Origin: Cellulophaga sp. 20_2_10 | GTDB taxonomy: Bacteria; Bacteroidota; Bacteroidia; Flavobacteriales; Flavobacteriaceae | Assembly (NCBI RefSeq): GCF_023476645.1 | Contig: NZ_JAMCOJ010000011.1 | Coordinates: 1 to 40,647 of the forward strand | DNA length: 40,647 nucleotides | Direction of reading: 5' to 3' | Shown here: in pieces, positions 18,801-26,473 of the stretch | Position numbering within the stretch: the first letter of the stretch is position 1 | Layout of the letters: every line of letters begins with the position of its first letter | The notes under the pieces: model-generated | The model's input: the letters and a program-made list of their open reading frames with translations, nothing else | Databases searched by the model: none | Told to the model about the DNA's origin: nothing | Made by a program: the position numbers and the translations under genes

Positions 18801-21800
18801 TCTATAGAGTAGATATAATCAAAATCTGTACTATTTGGTGTAACTGTAATTTCACCAAGACCTTCACAATCATAAGAAATTGATGGAGCAAATGTAGGCG
18901 CAATAGGCGCAGGATCTACAGTTACTATCATTTCAAACGTACATAAATTAGCATCTCTAATATATAACGTATGTGTACCTGGTAATAAGTTGTTAATTGG
19001 GTTTGTACTATAATTAGCACCACCATCAAAACTATATTCGTAAGCAGGTGTACCACCTTGAGCATTTGTTATTCTAACCTCAGCACCAGTAGTTGGGTTA
19101 CATTCATATAATGCTGTAACTGCAGCAGAAGCAGATAACGTAAATGGTTCTGTTATGGTATGTGTAGTTGTTACTGCACAATTATTAGCATCTCTAACAC
19201 TAATATTATAGCTTCCCGCAGGTAAATTATTAAACACATTAGTTGTTTTATAGCCACCCCCAATACTATATGTGTATGGAGCTTCTCCACCACCGGCAGT
19301 AATTGTTATAGTAGATTGTGCTTCACCGCTACACTGTATATCAGTACTTACAGTAGAGATTGTTAATGCAGGATCTTGTACAATGTTTAAATCGTACATA
19401 GCCTCACAAAAAGTTCCTGTTCCGTTATTATCACGTACATAAACATCATAATCACCAGCACCTGTTGTTACAGTTCTAGGATTAGTAGTTGTAAAATCTG
19501 TTGCTGCAGGAGTTGCACCATTGGCAACTATTGCATAAACATAGTTTGTGCCACTACCTCCGGCAGGCGTAATGGTAACAATTGCGTTTGTACCACATGA
19601 TGTAATGTTATCTGCTGTGGCTGTTACTGTTAATTCTGGATTTACTGTAATAGAAGCTGTTCCTTTACAGTTTTTACCATCTATAACATCTATAGTATAC
19701 GTTCCTGGGTTTAAGCCAGAGAAGACGTTATTTGTGCTATAAGCACCGCCATTTATTCTATATTGATAAGTACCATCTCCGCCAGCTATAACATTTGCCG
19801 TAAGTTCTAGTCCTGCAGCTGCCGTAAAGCAATCGTTATTTGGAACAATTTCTAAAGTAGGAGCAACTGATGCATCTAAGTCAAAATTTGCTGTTATGAT
19901 ACAACCGTTAGCATCTTCTACGCTTACATTATAAGTTCCTGTTTGGTTTAAGTTATTAAAGGTACCAGAACCATTAGTAACTGTAGTTGTAGCATCTGGA
20001 TATATAATTGTAAAGTCATTACCACCCCAACCGCCAGTAGCAGTTAAAGCAACACTACCGTCTGTAGTACAAGTTGGTTGTGATTCTAACACGTTTAATG
20101 CCAAAGCTGCTGTAGGAGCATCTATAATAACATCTGCCGTTGCAGTACAACTAGTTTCTGTATCTGTTACGGTTATTGTGTACGTACCATTATCTAAGTT
20201 GGTTAAAGAAATTACGGCATCATTTACTGCTGTACCTGCTGGTATAGCTGTTGGTCCTGTTATTACATAATTATATGTAGCGTTAAAACCAGATACTGCA
20301 AAATTTGCTTCACCATCTGTATCATCAAAACAAGATATATTACTAACTAGGTTTCCTAAAACATTTATAGGATCTACTGGTCTAATTGTAAAGCTTTCAT
20401 CATATTCACAACCTTTAGCATCTGTAACCCTAAATGTATAGGTATCTGGAGCTAAACCATTAAATGTTGCTGTATTTCCTGTGGTGCTTGTAGCCGCTAC
20501 TGCAGCTGGAGCAATAATTGTAAATACATAAGGAGCAGTACCATTTGCAACTGTTACAGTAACATCTGATGTTTGTGTAGGGCAGTTTGGAGCAGTTGAT
20601 GTAAAATCTAAATCTGTTGGAGGGTTTAATGCATCTATAACAATTTCATTGGTTACAAACGTACATAAGTTGGCATCTCTAATTGTAATACTATATGTTC
20701 CGTTTGTTAAGTTAGAAAAAGTATCTGCACCAACTCCTGTATTAAAGTTAACACCATCTATACTATAAGAATAAGGAGTTGCACCACCAGTTACATTTTG
20801 TGCCTGTATTGTAGCTTCTTGTAAACATGTATAATCTAGAGTTAAAACAGCATCTCCTGTTACACCATCAACAGGGCCACCAATTGTAAAAGGTTCATCT
20901 ACATCACAAGATGTACCACCATTGGTTTGTGTAATTGTTAATATGTAATCTCCTTGAGGTAAAGAAGTAAAAGAACCTGAGTTATTTACTGCCGTAGTTG
21001 TACCATCTGGATACAATAAGCTATAAGCTAGCGTATATCCGTTACTATTTGTAACGTTTATATTGTACGTACCATCTTCAGCGCCAAAACATTTTTCATC
21101 TTCTATAATTGGCGTGTAAACTATTGCTGGTGCAATAGCCACAGTAGCTTCATTTGTTATAATGTAGCAATTGTTACTACCTACTACAATAAACTCATAC
21201 GTACCAGCATCAATATCACTAAAATAAAAGTCAGCTGTAGTTTGGTATGCACTTGCAGGAATAGCACTCAAAGAAAAAGGAGCTGGGTATAAGTCTACAC
21301 CATCTTTACTCCATATTGCATACGTATATGTTGGACTTGCAACACCACCAGTAGCCGTTACAGATATTATACCATCTGTACAGTCTATAGATTTTGTTGT
21401 TAAAGCTGTACCAGCTAAATCAGATACATCATTTATAGTTATTTCTCTTGTTAATGTACAACCATCATCAGTTCTTACAGTAACGTCATAAACACCATCG
21501 TTTAAACCTGAGAACGTATGATCATTATCATTTGTAGGTCCAAAAGTATCTACCTCTACTCCTCCTTGAGAGATAGAAAAATAGTACTGTGGTTCTACAT
21601 CTTCAGCTGAAATTCTAATTTCTCCTAAACCATTACAGTCTGTATCTTTTGTTGTAATATTAACTTTGTAATCTCTTCTTATGATCCCAAGATCTTCTAA
21701 CCTAAAAACACAACCATCTACAACACCTTGCTGACGCATTTCTACTGTGTAGGCTCCGTTAGTAGCTATAGGGAAAACAGGACCGTTATTTGCGCTGTAA

Positions 21801-24145
21801 GGAACAAGAATGTTACCTGTTGCTGCATCTAATAATTGAAAATCATAATTTGCAGGTACGTTAGTAACACTTATGCTACCATCTGTAGTACAAATAATAT
21901 CTTTTAGGGTTGCTCTAGGGTCTAAATTATTTTTAAATACGTTAAAATAGAATCTTGTAAAACAACCATTTCGGTAGTTAATTACGACTCTATATTGTCC
22001 TTCATCTTCAGCATTAAAAGTTTGTCCGGTTGCTACCTGTGTCCAAGTACAAGTACCGTTTTTATTAGCACAGTCTTCTACAGAAGCCGTACAACTACCC
22101 TCGTCTAACTTTTCCCATTGTATGCTTATTGCATCAGGGATATTAATGTTTATTGGTTCTACATCATTTAAACCACATAAAAATACTTTTGGTAAAAGGT
22201 CTCCGTCAATCGGACAAATTGTAACCTCACCATCAACCGTATTTGTAGTATCGTTTATTAATGCTGTTATTGGGTTTGTTTGTGTAGTACCAAAACGTGT
22301 TACAGTTATAATTTCTTGAAAACCTTTACAAGGATCTGCAATAATTTTATCAACTATATAAACACCTATATCATCGACAATAAGTGTACTTAAATCACCA
22401 TCAGGATTACCGTCATTTTGTACAGTATCACCAGCGTCAATAACACCGTTTCCGTTTTCATCTTTGTACCAAACATAATCGTCAAAACCATCACCAGAAT
22501 CTAGAATAGCATCTGCACCACAGATTTCTACATTTCTACTATAGTCACAGCTTTCTAAATCGTCTAATAAAAAGTTAGTTGCACCTGGAGTTGTAAATCC
22601 ACAAGTATCAAAATCTGTAACACTTGGATCATCTGTAATTTCACTGTCATTTATAACGCCTCTATAGGTAGAGTATGCTAAATTTTGAATAAGATCTGAA
22701 CAGGCGTCTATAAAGTCGAAACAATTTTCTGCAACACGTACACGCATACGTATGCTCTCTAAAGGCCCTCCTTGTTCTACTAAGTCATTTGGAATAGAAA
22801 AAATTACCTCCCTAGTAGCTGGGTCATATGTATAAGTTACGCCAGTTGGCATTGTAATGTTAGTCTCATCTAAGGTTACGTTTACAGGTAAAACATCTTT
22901 AATAGTATACCTATCACCATCATCATTACCAACATTTTGGAATGATAGTACATAATCTAAAACTTGACCTAAGTTTACACCTTGACCAGTAATGTCTGTA
23001 CCACCAATGTCCTCTACCCTTTTGGCCAAGTGCATTTGTGGTTCTATAATTTCTACATCAAAAGATGTAAAGAAAATATCGTATTTATCTTGTGTAGATG
23101 TTGCTCTTAATATAGCGCTAGTTTCATCATTAGGGATGGTAGACCAACCTGTGTTAGGTATTGTAAAAAGGTCTGCATCCCAGCCTAATGTATTTCTACT
23201 ATTGGGGTTACGAGTAGTTACGATATTATTTTCTAAAGTGATATTACTATCAAAAAAGTTATTTGTTTTATTAGGGTTGGCACCAAACCTATTTGTACCT
23301 AAAGGAGTATAAGTTGGTCTACCACTTGCTTTAATAGATAAACCGTCACCAGTTATACCATTATCACCTTCTAAAGTACTTACACCTAACCTCGCATTTA
23401 CAGGAAAAGGAGCTGGTAATGTTGTAAATCCTGAAACAGGAATATCTACAGATTCTCCAGATTTAATACCGGCATACCCATCAAAAGTGGTAATGTATTT
23501 ACCAGGGTATGTTGGGTTTTCGTAAACCACAACCATTGTCCACCCACCAGATACACCACCAGATGGACTTTGTCCAACACTAGCTCTAATGTTTGCAACA
23601 GTATATTCTCCATTAGGATCTGCTAAGCCAGTAACTAATGATGTAATGTCTTTATAACATGCATATGGACTATAATAACCAAAATCTGCATCACCAAAAC
23701 CGTCAAAAAGTACTTCATCAGCAGAAATATCTACGTATGAACCACTCGGTGTTTTAAATTTAATATTTCCAATATTACTGCGGTCTGTTTCGTTTGCATA
23801 GACAGCTGACCAGTATAAACCAACGTACCTAACTCTAGAACAACTAGCATCTGGTACCGTTAAAGTAGAACTACTAGAACTAAATGTAGAGGCATCACCA
23901 TCTATATCTATGTATTGCATATCCCAACTATCATTGGCAGTTGAGCCACTTCCTGTTTGGTTATAAGGGTTATTAGGAGTTCTAGATCTAGATTCACGGT
24001 TAACAATGTTGTTAGCGATAATAGTTAAATCCCCTCTAATACTATTATCGTATCGGGGTTCAAAATTATTTTTAACTTGACTAAATCCTAAGTGGGACAT
24101 AGCCAAGACAAGAATGATTAAAAGTGATTTTAAAAACTTATTCAT
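9803..24145 (-). CDS. sprB: SprB-like giant gliding-motility adhesin (4780 residues)
   Basis: A cell-surface adhesin expected to be moved along the cell by the gliding motor. A signal peptide (1-22, ending GFSQ) is followed by an N-terminal region typical of SprB (about 24-365) and a DUF11-like domain from about 372. A long array follows of SprB-type repeats of about 80-90 residues. I count 42 cysteine-containing repeats plus one degenerate repeat. Most carry two cysteines, one near the start and one in a late D-x-x-x-C segment, so intradomain disulfides are likely. A 200-residue non-repeat domain interrupts the array at about 1819-2027. The last 88 residues are a T9SS type B sorting domain (FFTPNGDDVNNTW to the final GHFTLYR). 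Shorter than the roughly 6500-residue F. johnsoniae SprB. Its start overlaps a 60-codon ORF by eight bases. Confidence 0.93.
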   Translation of the reverse strand: MNKFLKSLLIILVLAMSHLGFSQVKNNFEPRYDNSIRGDLTIIANNIVNRESRSRTPNNPYNQTGSGSTANDSWDMQYIDIDGDASTFSSSSSTLTVPDASCSRVRYVGLYWSAVYANETDRSNIGNIKFKTPSGSYVDISADEVLFDGFGDADFGYYSPYACYKDITSLVTGLADPNGEYTVANIRASVGQSPSGGVSGGWTMVVVYENPTYPGKYITTFDGYAGIKSGESVDIPVSGFTTLPAPFPVNARLGVSTLEGDNGITGDGLSIKASGRPTYTPLGTNRFGANPNKTNNFFDSNITLENNIVTTRNPNSRNTLGWDADLFTIPNTGWSTIPNDETSAILRATSTQDKYDIFFTSFDVEIIEPQMHLAKRVEDIGGTDITGQGVNLGQVLDYVLSFQNVGNDDGDRYTIKDVLPVNVTLDETNITMPTGVTYTYDPATREVIFSIPNDLVEQGGPLESIRMRVRVAENCFDFIDACSDLIQNLAYSTYRGVINDSEITDDPSVTDFDTCGFTTPGATNFLLDDLESCDYSRNVEICGADAILDSGDGFDDYVWYKDENGNGVIDAGDTVQNDGNPDGDLSTLIVDDIGVYIVDKIIADPCKGFQEIITVTRFGTTQTNPITALINDTTNTVDGEVTICPIDGDLLPKVFLCGLNDVEPININIPDAISIQWEKLDEGSCTASVEDCANKNGTCTWTQVATGQTFNAEDEGQYRVVINYRNGCFTRFYFNVFKNNLDPRATLKDIICTTDGSISVTNVPANYDFQLLDAATGNILVPYSANNGPVFPIATNGAYTVEMRQQGVVDGCVFRLEDLGIIRRDYKVNITTKDTDCNGLGEIRISAEDVEPQYYFSISQGGVEVDTFGPTNDNDHTFSGLNDGVYDVTVRTDDGCTLTREITINDVSDLAGTALTTKSIDCTDGIISVTATGGVASPTYTYAIWSKDGVDLYPAPFSLSAIPASAYQTTADFYFSDIDAGTYEFIVVGSNNCYIITNEATVAIAPAIVYTPIIEDEKCFGAEDGTYNINVTNSNGYTLAYSLLYPDGTTTAVNNSGSFTSLPQGDYILTITQTNGGTSCDVDEPFTIGGPVDGVTGDAVLTLDYTCLQEATIQAQNVTGGATPYSYSIDGVNFNTGVGADTFSNLTNGTYSITIRDANLCTFVTNEIVIDALNPPTDLDFTSTAPNCPTQTSDVTVTVANGTAPYVFTIIAPAAVAATSTTGNTATFNGLAPDTYTFRVTDAKGCEYDESFTIRPVDPINVLGNLVSNISCFDDTDGEANFAVSGFNATYNYVITGPTAIPAGTAVNDAVISLTNLDNGTYTITVTDTETSCTATADVIIDAPTAALALNVLESQPTCTTDGSVALTATGGWGGNDFTIIYPDATTTVTNGSGTFNNLNQTGTYNVSVEDANGCIITANFDLDASVAPTLEIVPNNDCFTAAAGLELTANVIAGGDGTYQYRINGGAYSTNNVFSGLNPGTYTIDVIDGKNCKGTASITVNPELTVTATADNITSCGTNAIVTITPAGGSGTNYVYAIVANGATPAATDFTTTNPRTVTTGAGDYDVYVRDNNGTGTFCEAMYDLNIVQDPALTISTVSTDIQCSGEAQSTITITAGGGEAPYTYSIGGGYKTTNVFNNLPAGSYNISVRDANNCAVTTTHTITEPFTLSASAAVTALYECNPTTGAEVRITNAQGGTPAYEYSFDGGANYSTNPINNLLPGTHTLYIRDANLCTFEMIVTVDPAPIAPTFAPSISYDCEGLGEITVTPNSTDFDYIYSIDGGFNMPDNTSNIFTDVTAGTHTIKVDYTSNVAPTPSNLLSENFGSGPNTSITQIDPVYCYEPQNFTTDVCNSPNGRINDGEYSVTQNIGLLFSGWINPNDHTGNANGRFLAMNVGGVAGVGGIVYAKRGIEVIPNRDITISTWGFNLISSSPAFSALADPSIVIELVDGGGAVIASTATGEIPKHNNADDWHNYTVTLNPGANTNLDIVIRTNSVATNGNDIAIDDIQAFQLPEVCSSSVTFDVVVEAGKAFAATVTNPKNISCFGGNDGEFVINASNFGAGGFQYTIDGGTNYVGPFTTATTVNTLTAQNYTIEVRDVDDNACSIPLSQELTQPTEITVTASITDEFTCNNTGATITAVANGGTPTYNYQLEIYNTVTTTSTVFRAYQSSVIFTDVPANAADENYIVRVQDDKLCTNVVTPAVTVTAPEVPTFTVTPTACYSGANDGEIQVDVTSVPGNENFQFSINGGAWITPTPATATTYTFTGLANGTYTIDVKDGYGCVGVQETVILNPTLRATTVLNNDLTCLVDASIDVNVTGGSGTYTYEWSTTNSGPWNVTNFTGNNFTTDTDGTYFFRVTDNTTPVACTYITNSVIVSPAELPVITTVTPTDLNCNGDDSGSLAIVIDTSVGLAPYTINVTNTTTTQDYGTQTSGLTAGDYTVTVTDSKGCVTTETTTINEPAVINYTVNSQPITCNVGSTINNPGSITITNISGGTAEYTYILTANNGITPQTHITTATTRDRTFDILTFGIYEIDIVDANGCSAFTTQVISSPPDDLDIDVSTSTANCADGGTAIVEVSAMVGSGNYEFGILEDFNSPYTSTYYAPDTVGGSIITFSQTANGVYLTPGITYTFVVHDLVNNCYYFETAATPIDSPSNMTVSLDPVANVTCTGSNDGNISFTFDNYDALATAVDYEIFYKQSNAPITPTPVTGSTPVSGPVTAITVSNFATLPPGQYYLLLSEVGGPFNGCTVYGGEFTIRESLNLLEIDLTLTKNDNCNTDAGVITASGQYGTGPYEYQILPTGATAPTLTTWAGSSVNVFNVEGGTYDVYIKDAYGCIQTESIFVPTDVSPEISLSLVDECVAEGDYEVLVTLDTPSTTPYSISVNGAAFQNITFTAGEYTITGLSSGTAQTVEIKDLNGCGETETFTIYPKFQATAAVTKLLDCSATPNAEITITAFDGSGSYAYAIDGPGTNDLPRTNLPSPANTDVWDGATVSGTYIVSVYDNNTPSCPPTVFNVVVADAVTPIFTHTFTAITCNTADDGTITLYQTDNGINPLTYTITPLAGTFDTATSTFSNLPPNTYTVTATGTNGCTATITDIIIDQPDPIVIVAADVVEFGCTPTSGNTNSNASITIDNTAANITGGSNTYVIYEFINDNNTPATGDDIIVQSGSNTVYIETNTVGGSYTINVYDDKGCVGTIEADIAPYDELLTATATITGDITCDPGTDGEITIGVTSTANDTSKFEYSIDNGTTWQTTVSHTNPEIFTGLGVGTHNFLVRHADTGCIITTSETITSPDVLELDATVTSNVICFGGTDGSATFNLHDDANVTYTGAIAYILYQDVNNTPANTGDDTQTPGSAPNGNFIINGLVAGTYYIEVQQTPDPKCTYTQAFTITGPSAAITAATEVSPVTCVGNDGVIEVINAAGGWGDYVYFVDIATNPAPVYPTDYVSNPEFTGLSGAAAPAGTDYQVWIADKNGCIVQLADVNLVTPTQITATLQVNQENCTNLEGEIEVIGTAGGQGSNYTYQLIKDGTAVGSPQTTTTFSGLGAGSYTVLINDQWSCDFTTLATVLYEEMNVSTIVAKPIDCTVDPGGQITVNVTGGSTNLEFVATLPISATTITNATGVFTGLTEVGVYSFRVRDLDTSAPICEKTVTQELVDKVDPILLAATIDNVSCFGLSDGSITANLDPATNVDPIYNYNLYDATGVTQIGVTQTSPTFTGLAAAFYQIEVVSAKGCSIRQTVEVTQPTQLLINAVATDFACAPNNTVNTAIITVTIEDGATTPGTPSGSSPYLYSIDNVNFQTTNTFNVIDTGVAQTITVYVKDDNTCPQTTTVTIEPINKFTAVISQDTAISCNGPEEVTITVTDNGDATNVYTYELLPIGNTNATQITTPTYNTATFELRAVGGYVFRVTDTTTGCYVDTEVYNIAQYDLIKVSARATSPVTCFGGIDGEIEVTVTDATGPFTYTVLNADGTLTGINGNATTNTFTITGLSGGNYYVAVTEDNAPFCTEDSNVITIVSPDMALTATVSQTAAVTCDDNAGEIVVQPTGGYAPYDIVLRNNTTGVETTFTDVSSASFVRLSAATYTVTVTDDGGCDFTDTITLDPAIPITADITPLTQLLTCYGDTNGSVMAVNVLNGEGVYNYQLNVYDAAGTTLLYSSSPQANPMFNNLGAGIYTITVSDGWNCDVETIQAIITEPTDITGSLVQVSQLTCDDDAVIRLTATGGTAPYEFSVDGINFTPMTGGDTHTFTVPAGVYQYYVRDDFNCGNIISNLVTIDPVPPLTIALDESAAIINCNGESTATISSRASGGLGNYSYELLDNPTSTSPLQGPQTTGDFRNLPIGIYYIKVTSDGGCETVSRAITIVEPIPLVIDTEEFTDVTCFGEENGTITVEVSGGTGEIKYSITPNLDQFDTKNVFTDLAPGVYDVIAQDENGCFIAFDFTINEPTVIQLGETTTGETCTGNEDGMATVTITGGTAPYRTSLDSNDPADYVLDRVDFSGLSSGAHVILVKDANGCDANIIINIAPGVNLKATATPIYECSTDTPTNYLDVVLEDNTITDVLYGLDTTDPAAMQLTPDFTNMSAGNHYLYLLHANGCSETIDFTVDAFEPLTLVLQNTNINEITAIAAGGNPKYTFYLEGNNNGEDNTFRIRKTDTYTVVVVDENGCETTQDIFIEFIDIEIPNFFTPNGDDVNNTWKPKNTEGFPNILTIVYDRYGRELYRMGADDKGWDGTYNNKDLPSGDYWYTIKLKDEVDSREFVGHFTLYR
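18065..18690 (-). other. Non-repeat beta-sandwich-like domain inside SprB
   Basis: Protein region about residues 1819-2027 of the adhesin, lying between repeats 13 and 14. It lacks the repeat signature and instead shows features of lectin- or MAM-like jelly-roll modules: an opening LLSENFGSG, a middle GRFLAMNVGG, and a closing NDIAIDDIQAFQLPEVC. Carbohydrate binding is possible but inferred only from this resemblance. Confidence 0.55.
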
Positions 24146-24320
24146 TAGATAGAATGTTTTTAGTGTTTGTTGGTGAGTAATTAAGTTGAGTTGAGTTGTC
24201 AGTTGTTATACTGTCATTGAATTCTACAGTATACTTATCGGTATTTTTTGTATTAGCTAATGCTATGCAAGTAAGCAACAGCGCACAAAAAAGTATTATT
24301 TTTGAAAATGTTTTATCCAT
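24138..24320 (-). CDS. Small exported protein of 60 residues between sprD and sprB
   Basis: A short ORF tightly packed in the spr operon. Its start codon shares one base with the sprD stop (TAATG at 24322-24318), and its end overlaps the sprB start by eight bases. It begins MDKTFSKIILFCALLLTCIALA, a convincing signal peptide. The remaining 38 residues are polar, rich in Thr, Asn and Ser, with no known motif. The cysteine at 17 lacks a proper lipobox, so secretion rather than lipidation is favoured. The double overlap argues for a real, translationally coupled gene. It could act in SprB export or only as a coupling leader for sprB translation. I know of no described homologue. Confidence 0.65.
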   Translation of the reverse strand: MDKTFSKIILFCALLLTCIALANTKNTDKYTVEFNDSITTDNSTQLNYSPTNTKNILSNE

Positions 24321-26467
24321 TACGCAACTAGATTAGGAGTAACTCTCATGATCCACATACGGTCTTGGTAAGAGCTATTTATATTAGAATAATATGATAG
24401 TAGAGCATTGTTCCATGAACCGTGCTTTTTTAAATAAACATACCTATAATTGTTTTCTGGATTTATAAAGTAACTAGCGTGTAAACCTTGTTTGTTAAGC
24501 AGTCTAACAAAACTGTTTGCATTTTTAGCACTTGCAAAAACATTTGCAATAATGTAATATCCAGAATCTACACCATTAAATTTTACAACCTTTGGTGTAG
24601 GGAAAGCACCAGCAACATTGTCTTTCTGTACTGGATTTCTAAATTTGGAATTTTGGTAATCTTCTTTAGCTTGTATAGCTGTATTATCTTGCGTTTGGTT
24701 ATTACTAGCATATGCTGTATTAGAATATCTAGCATCTGTAGATGTATTATTATCTACATTCATTATCCACATGGTATCTGTATAGGCACCATTCATTTTA
24801 GAATTGTGTGCATCTGCAGCTTCTTGCCAAGTATCATATTTTTCTAAATACACATACTTTAATCCGCTTTTTGGATCTTTTATATAATCTGCAGAAATCC
24901 CTTTATTTTCTAAGTCAGACATAAACTTGTTAAGGTAACCTTGCCCCTTATAAACATTTGCTATTACATAGTAACCCTGTTCTACACCATCTAAGTTTTT
25001 AAATTTTCTACTCTTTATTGATGAAGTAGTTTTTGTTACGCTATTGGAAGATGTATTGTTTGCAACTGCTTGGTTCGTTGTTGTAGCATCTTTAGTTATC
25101 GTGTTTTTTGGAGTATTATTTTGTGTTGAGCTTTGGTACCCAGAGTTTGTGGTTGGTGTTTTAGTGTTTGAAAAATCATTAACTACATCTTCACCAATTG
25201 TATTATTAGGGTTAGAAGTTGTGTTATCTGCTACTGCATTATCATCATTATTAATGAAATACATTTTCTTAGCTCTTTCTTCTAAATCTGGTCTATTACC
25301 TTGAGTTTCGCTACGTACCATACGTAATACTCTCTCAAATCTTGTTTCTAAGTCTTTTTGTCTATTAATTTCTAAAGAGTCTTGTCTGTACATTAGCTCT
25401 GCCAATACTTGGTCGTTTTCTGCTAATCGTTGTTTTAATTCTTCAAATTTTTCAGATTTTGACTCATCGTCTTTATTTACTTCTTCCTCGTTTAAGGCTA
25501 ATTCCTCATCACTATCATCCTCTAACATTACACGATCTTCTGTTAAGTTTGGTGTAAATGAATATGCTAATGATATTTCATGCGTAAGTCCAAAATTATC
25601 AAGGTTTCCAGAGATTCCTTTTTCCATTGTATACCCTAGAGATAAACGTTTGTTAAGGTTAAAACCTAAACCAGCTGCTGCACCATAGTGGTCATCATAA
25701 CCTACTTGTGCCCAACCTATTTTTGGCAAATCTAAAATAAGACTACCACCTAAAACTATATCCTCTTCACCCACCATACGAACTCTAGCTAAGGGCATTA
25801 ATCTACCTTGTTCTAGAATACCAGATGTTTTATCAAACTGATGAGTATATTGTAAGTGTCCAGAAAATGTTTTTTCAGCAAATTCTGTTATAGATTCATT
25901 AGATTTTAGGTTATAGTCAAATAAATTTTCTGCGTATAAACCAATATCAAACTTATCGTAAGACAAGTTTACACCTGGCTGAAATTGTAATAAATTATCT
26001 GTTTGTCCATTTAAAAATGGATCGTCAGGATCTGCAGCATTTACCCTACTCTTATCTAAACCACTTGCGTAGTAAGAGAAGTTTGCACCAAAAGTAAAGT
26101 TACTTTTATCGCTTAACTTAACGCCATAAGCGTAGTTAGCTAACACGCCATAGTTGGTTAATGTTCCTGCAGTTTGTTGGTAAATACTTACCCCTAAACC
26201 TACACGGTCATTAACACGACCACTATAACTTAAAAAGTAGTTTTGGTTGTTATCTGAAAATTCTACCGATTGGTTTCTATGTAATAAGTTTACGTACGAC
26301 TTGTCTTCCCTTACCGTAGAAAAGGTAGGGTTTATTAAGAACCTATTGTACTTTAAGAGGTTCTGTGAAGGAACATCGTACGATAGATAAGGATTAACCT
26401 CTTGGGCGCTAACATTGGTTAGCACCGTTAATAATAATAGAAAGTATATGTACTTAAACTTAAACAT
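24320..26467 (-). CDS. sprD: SprD-like protein: PorP/SprF-type barrel with C-terminal SPOR-like repeats
   Basis: A 715-residue envelope protein in the position of sprD of the F. johnsoniae operon. After a signal peptide (1-21, ending VSAQ) comes a PorP/SprF-type outer-membrane barrel of about 300 residues (SQNLLKYNRFLINPTFS and following strands). Next is an acidic, coiled-coil-forming linker (about 310-395), a Thr/Asn-rich spacer (about 410-480), and two similar SPOR-like domains at about 492-575 and 625-712. These share the patterns GYYVIANV / GYYIIANV and MWIM near the end. SPOR domains bind glycan strands free of stem peptides, so the protein may join outer membrane and cell wall. It starts seven bases after the sprC stop. 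Confidence 0.82.
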   Translation of the reverse strand: MFKFKYIYFLLLLTVLTNVSAQEVNPYLSYDVPSQNLLKYNRFLINPTFSTVREDKSYVNLLHRNQSVEFSDNNQNYFLSYSGRVNDRVGLGVSIYQQTAGTLTNYGVLANYAYGVKLSDKSNFTFGANFSYYASGLDKSRVNAADPDDPFLNGQTDNLLQFQPGVNLSYDKFDIGLYAENLFDYNLKSNESITEFAEKTFSGHLQYTHQFDKTSGILEQGRLMPLARVRMVGEEDIVLGGSLILDLPKIGWAQVGYDDHYGAAAGLGFNLNKRLSLGYTMEKGISGNLDNFGLTHEISLAYSFTPNLTEDRVMLEDDSDEELALNEEEVNKDDESKSEKFEELKQRLAENDQVLAELMYRQDSLEINRQKDLETRFERVLRMVRSETQGNRPDLEERAKKMYFINNDDNAVADNTTSNPNNTIGEDVVNDFSNTKTPTTNSGYQSSTQNNTPKNTITKDATTTNQAVANNTSSNSVTKTTSSIKSRKFKNLDGVEQGYYVIANVYKGQGYLNKFMSDLENKGISADYIKDPKSGLKYVYLEKYDTWQEAADAHNSKMNGAYTDTMWIMNVDNNTSTDARYSNTAYASNNQTQDNTAIQAKEDYQNSKFRNPVQKDNVAGAFPTPKVVKFNGVDSGYYIIANVFASAKNANSFVRLLNKQGLHASYFINPENNYRYVYLKKHGSWNNALLSYYSNINSSYQDRMWIMRVTPNLVA

Positions 26468-26473
26468 TTTAAA

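Noticed and set aside
9803-24145. Many open frames antisense to the giant adhesin gene, for example 14621-14899, 17279-17557 and 18222-18623
   Set aside because: Their translations are low-complexity mirror images of the Thr/Asn/Val-rich repeats, with no domain or start signal; they are by-products of the repeat codons.
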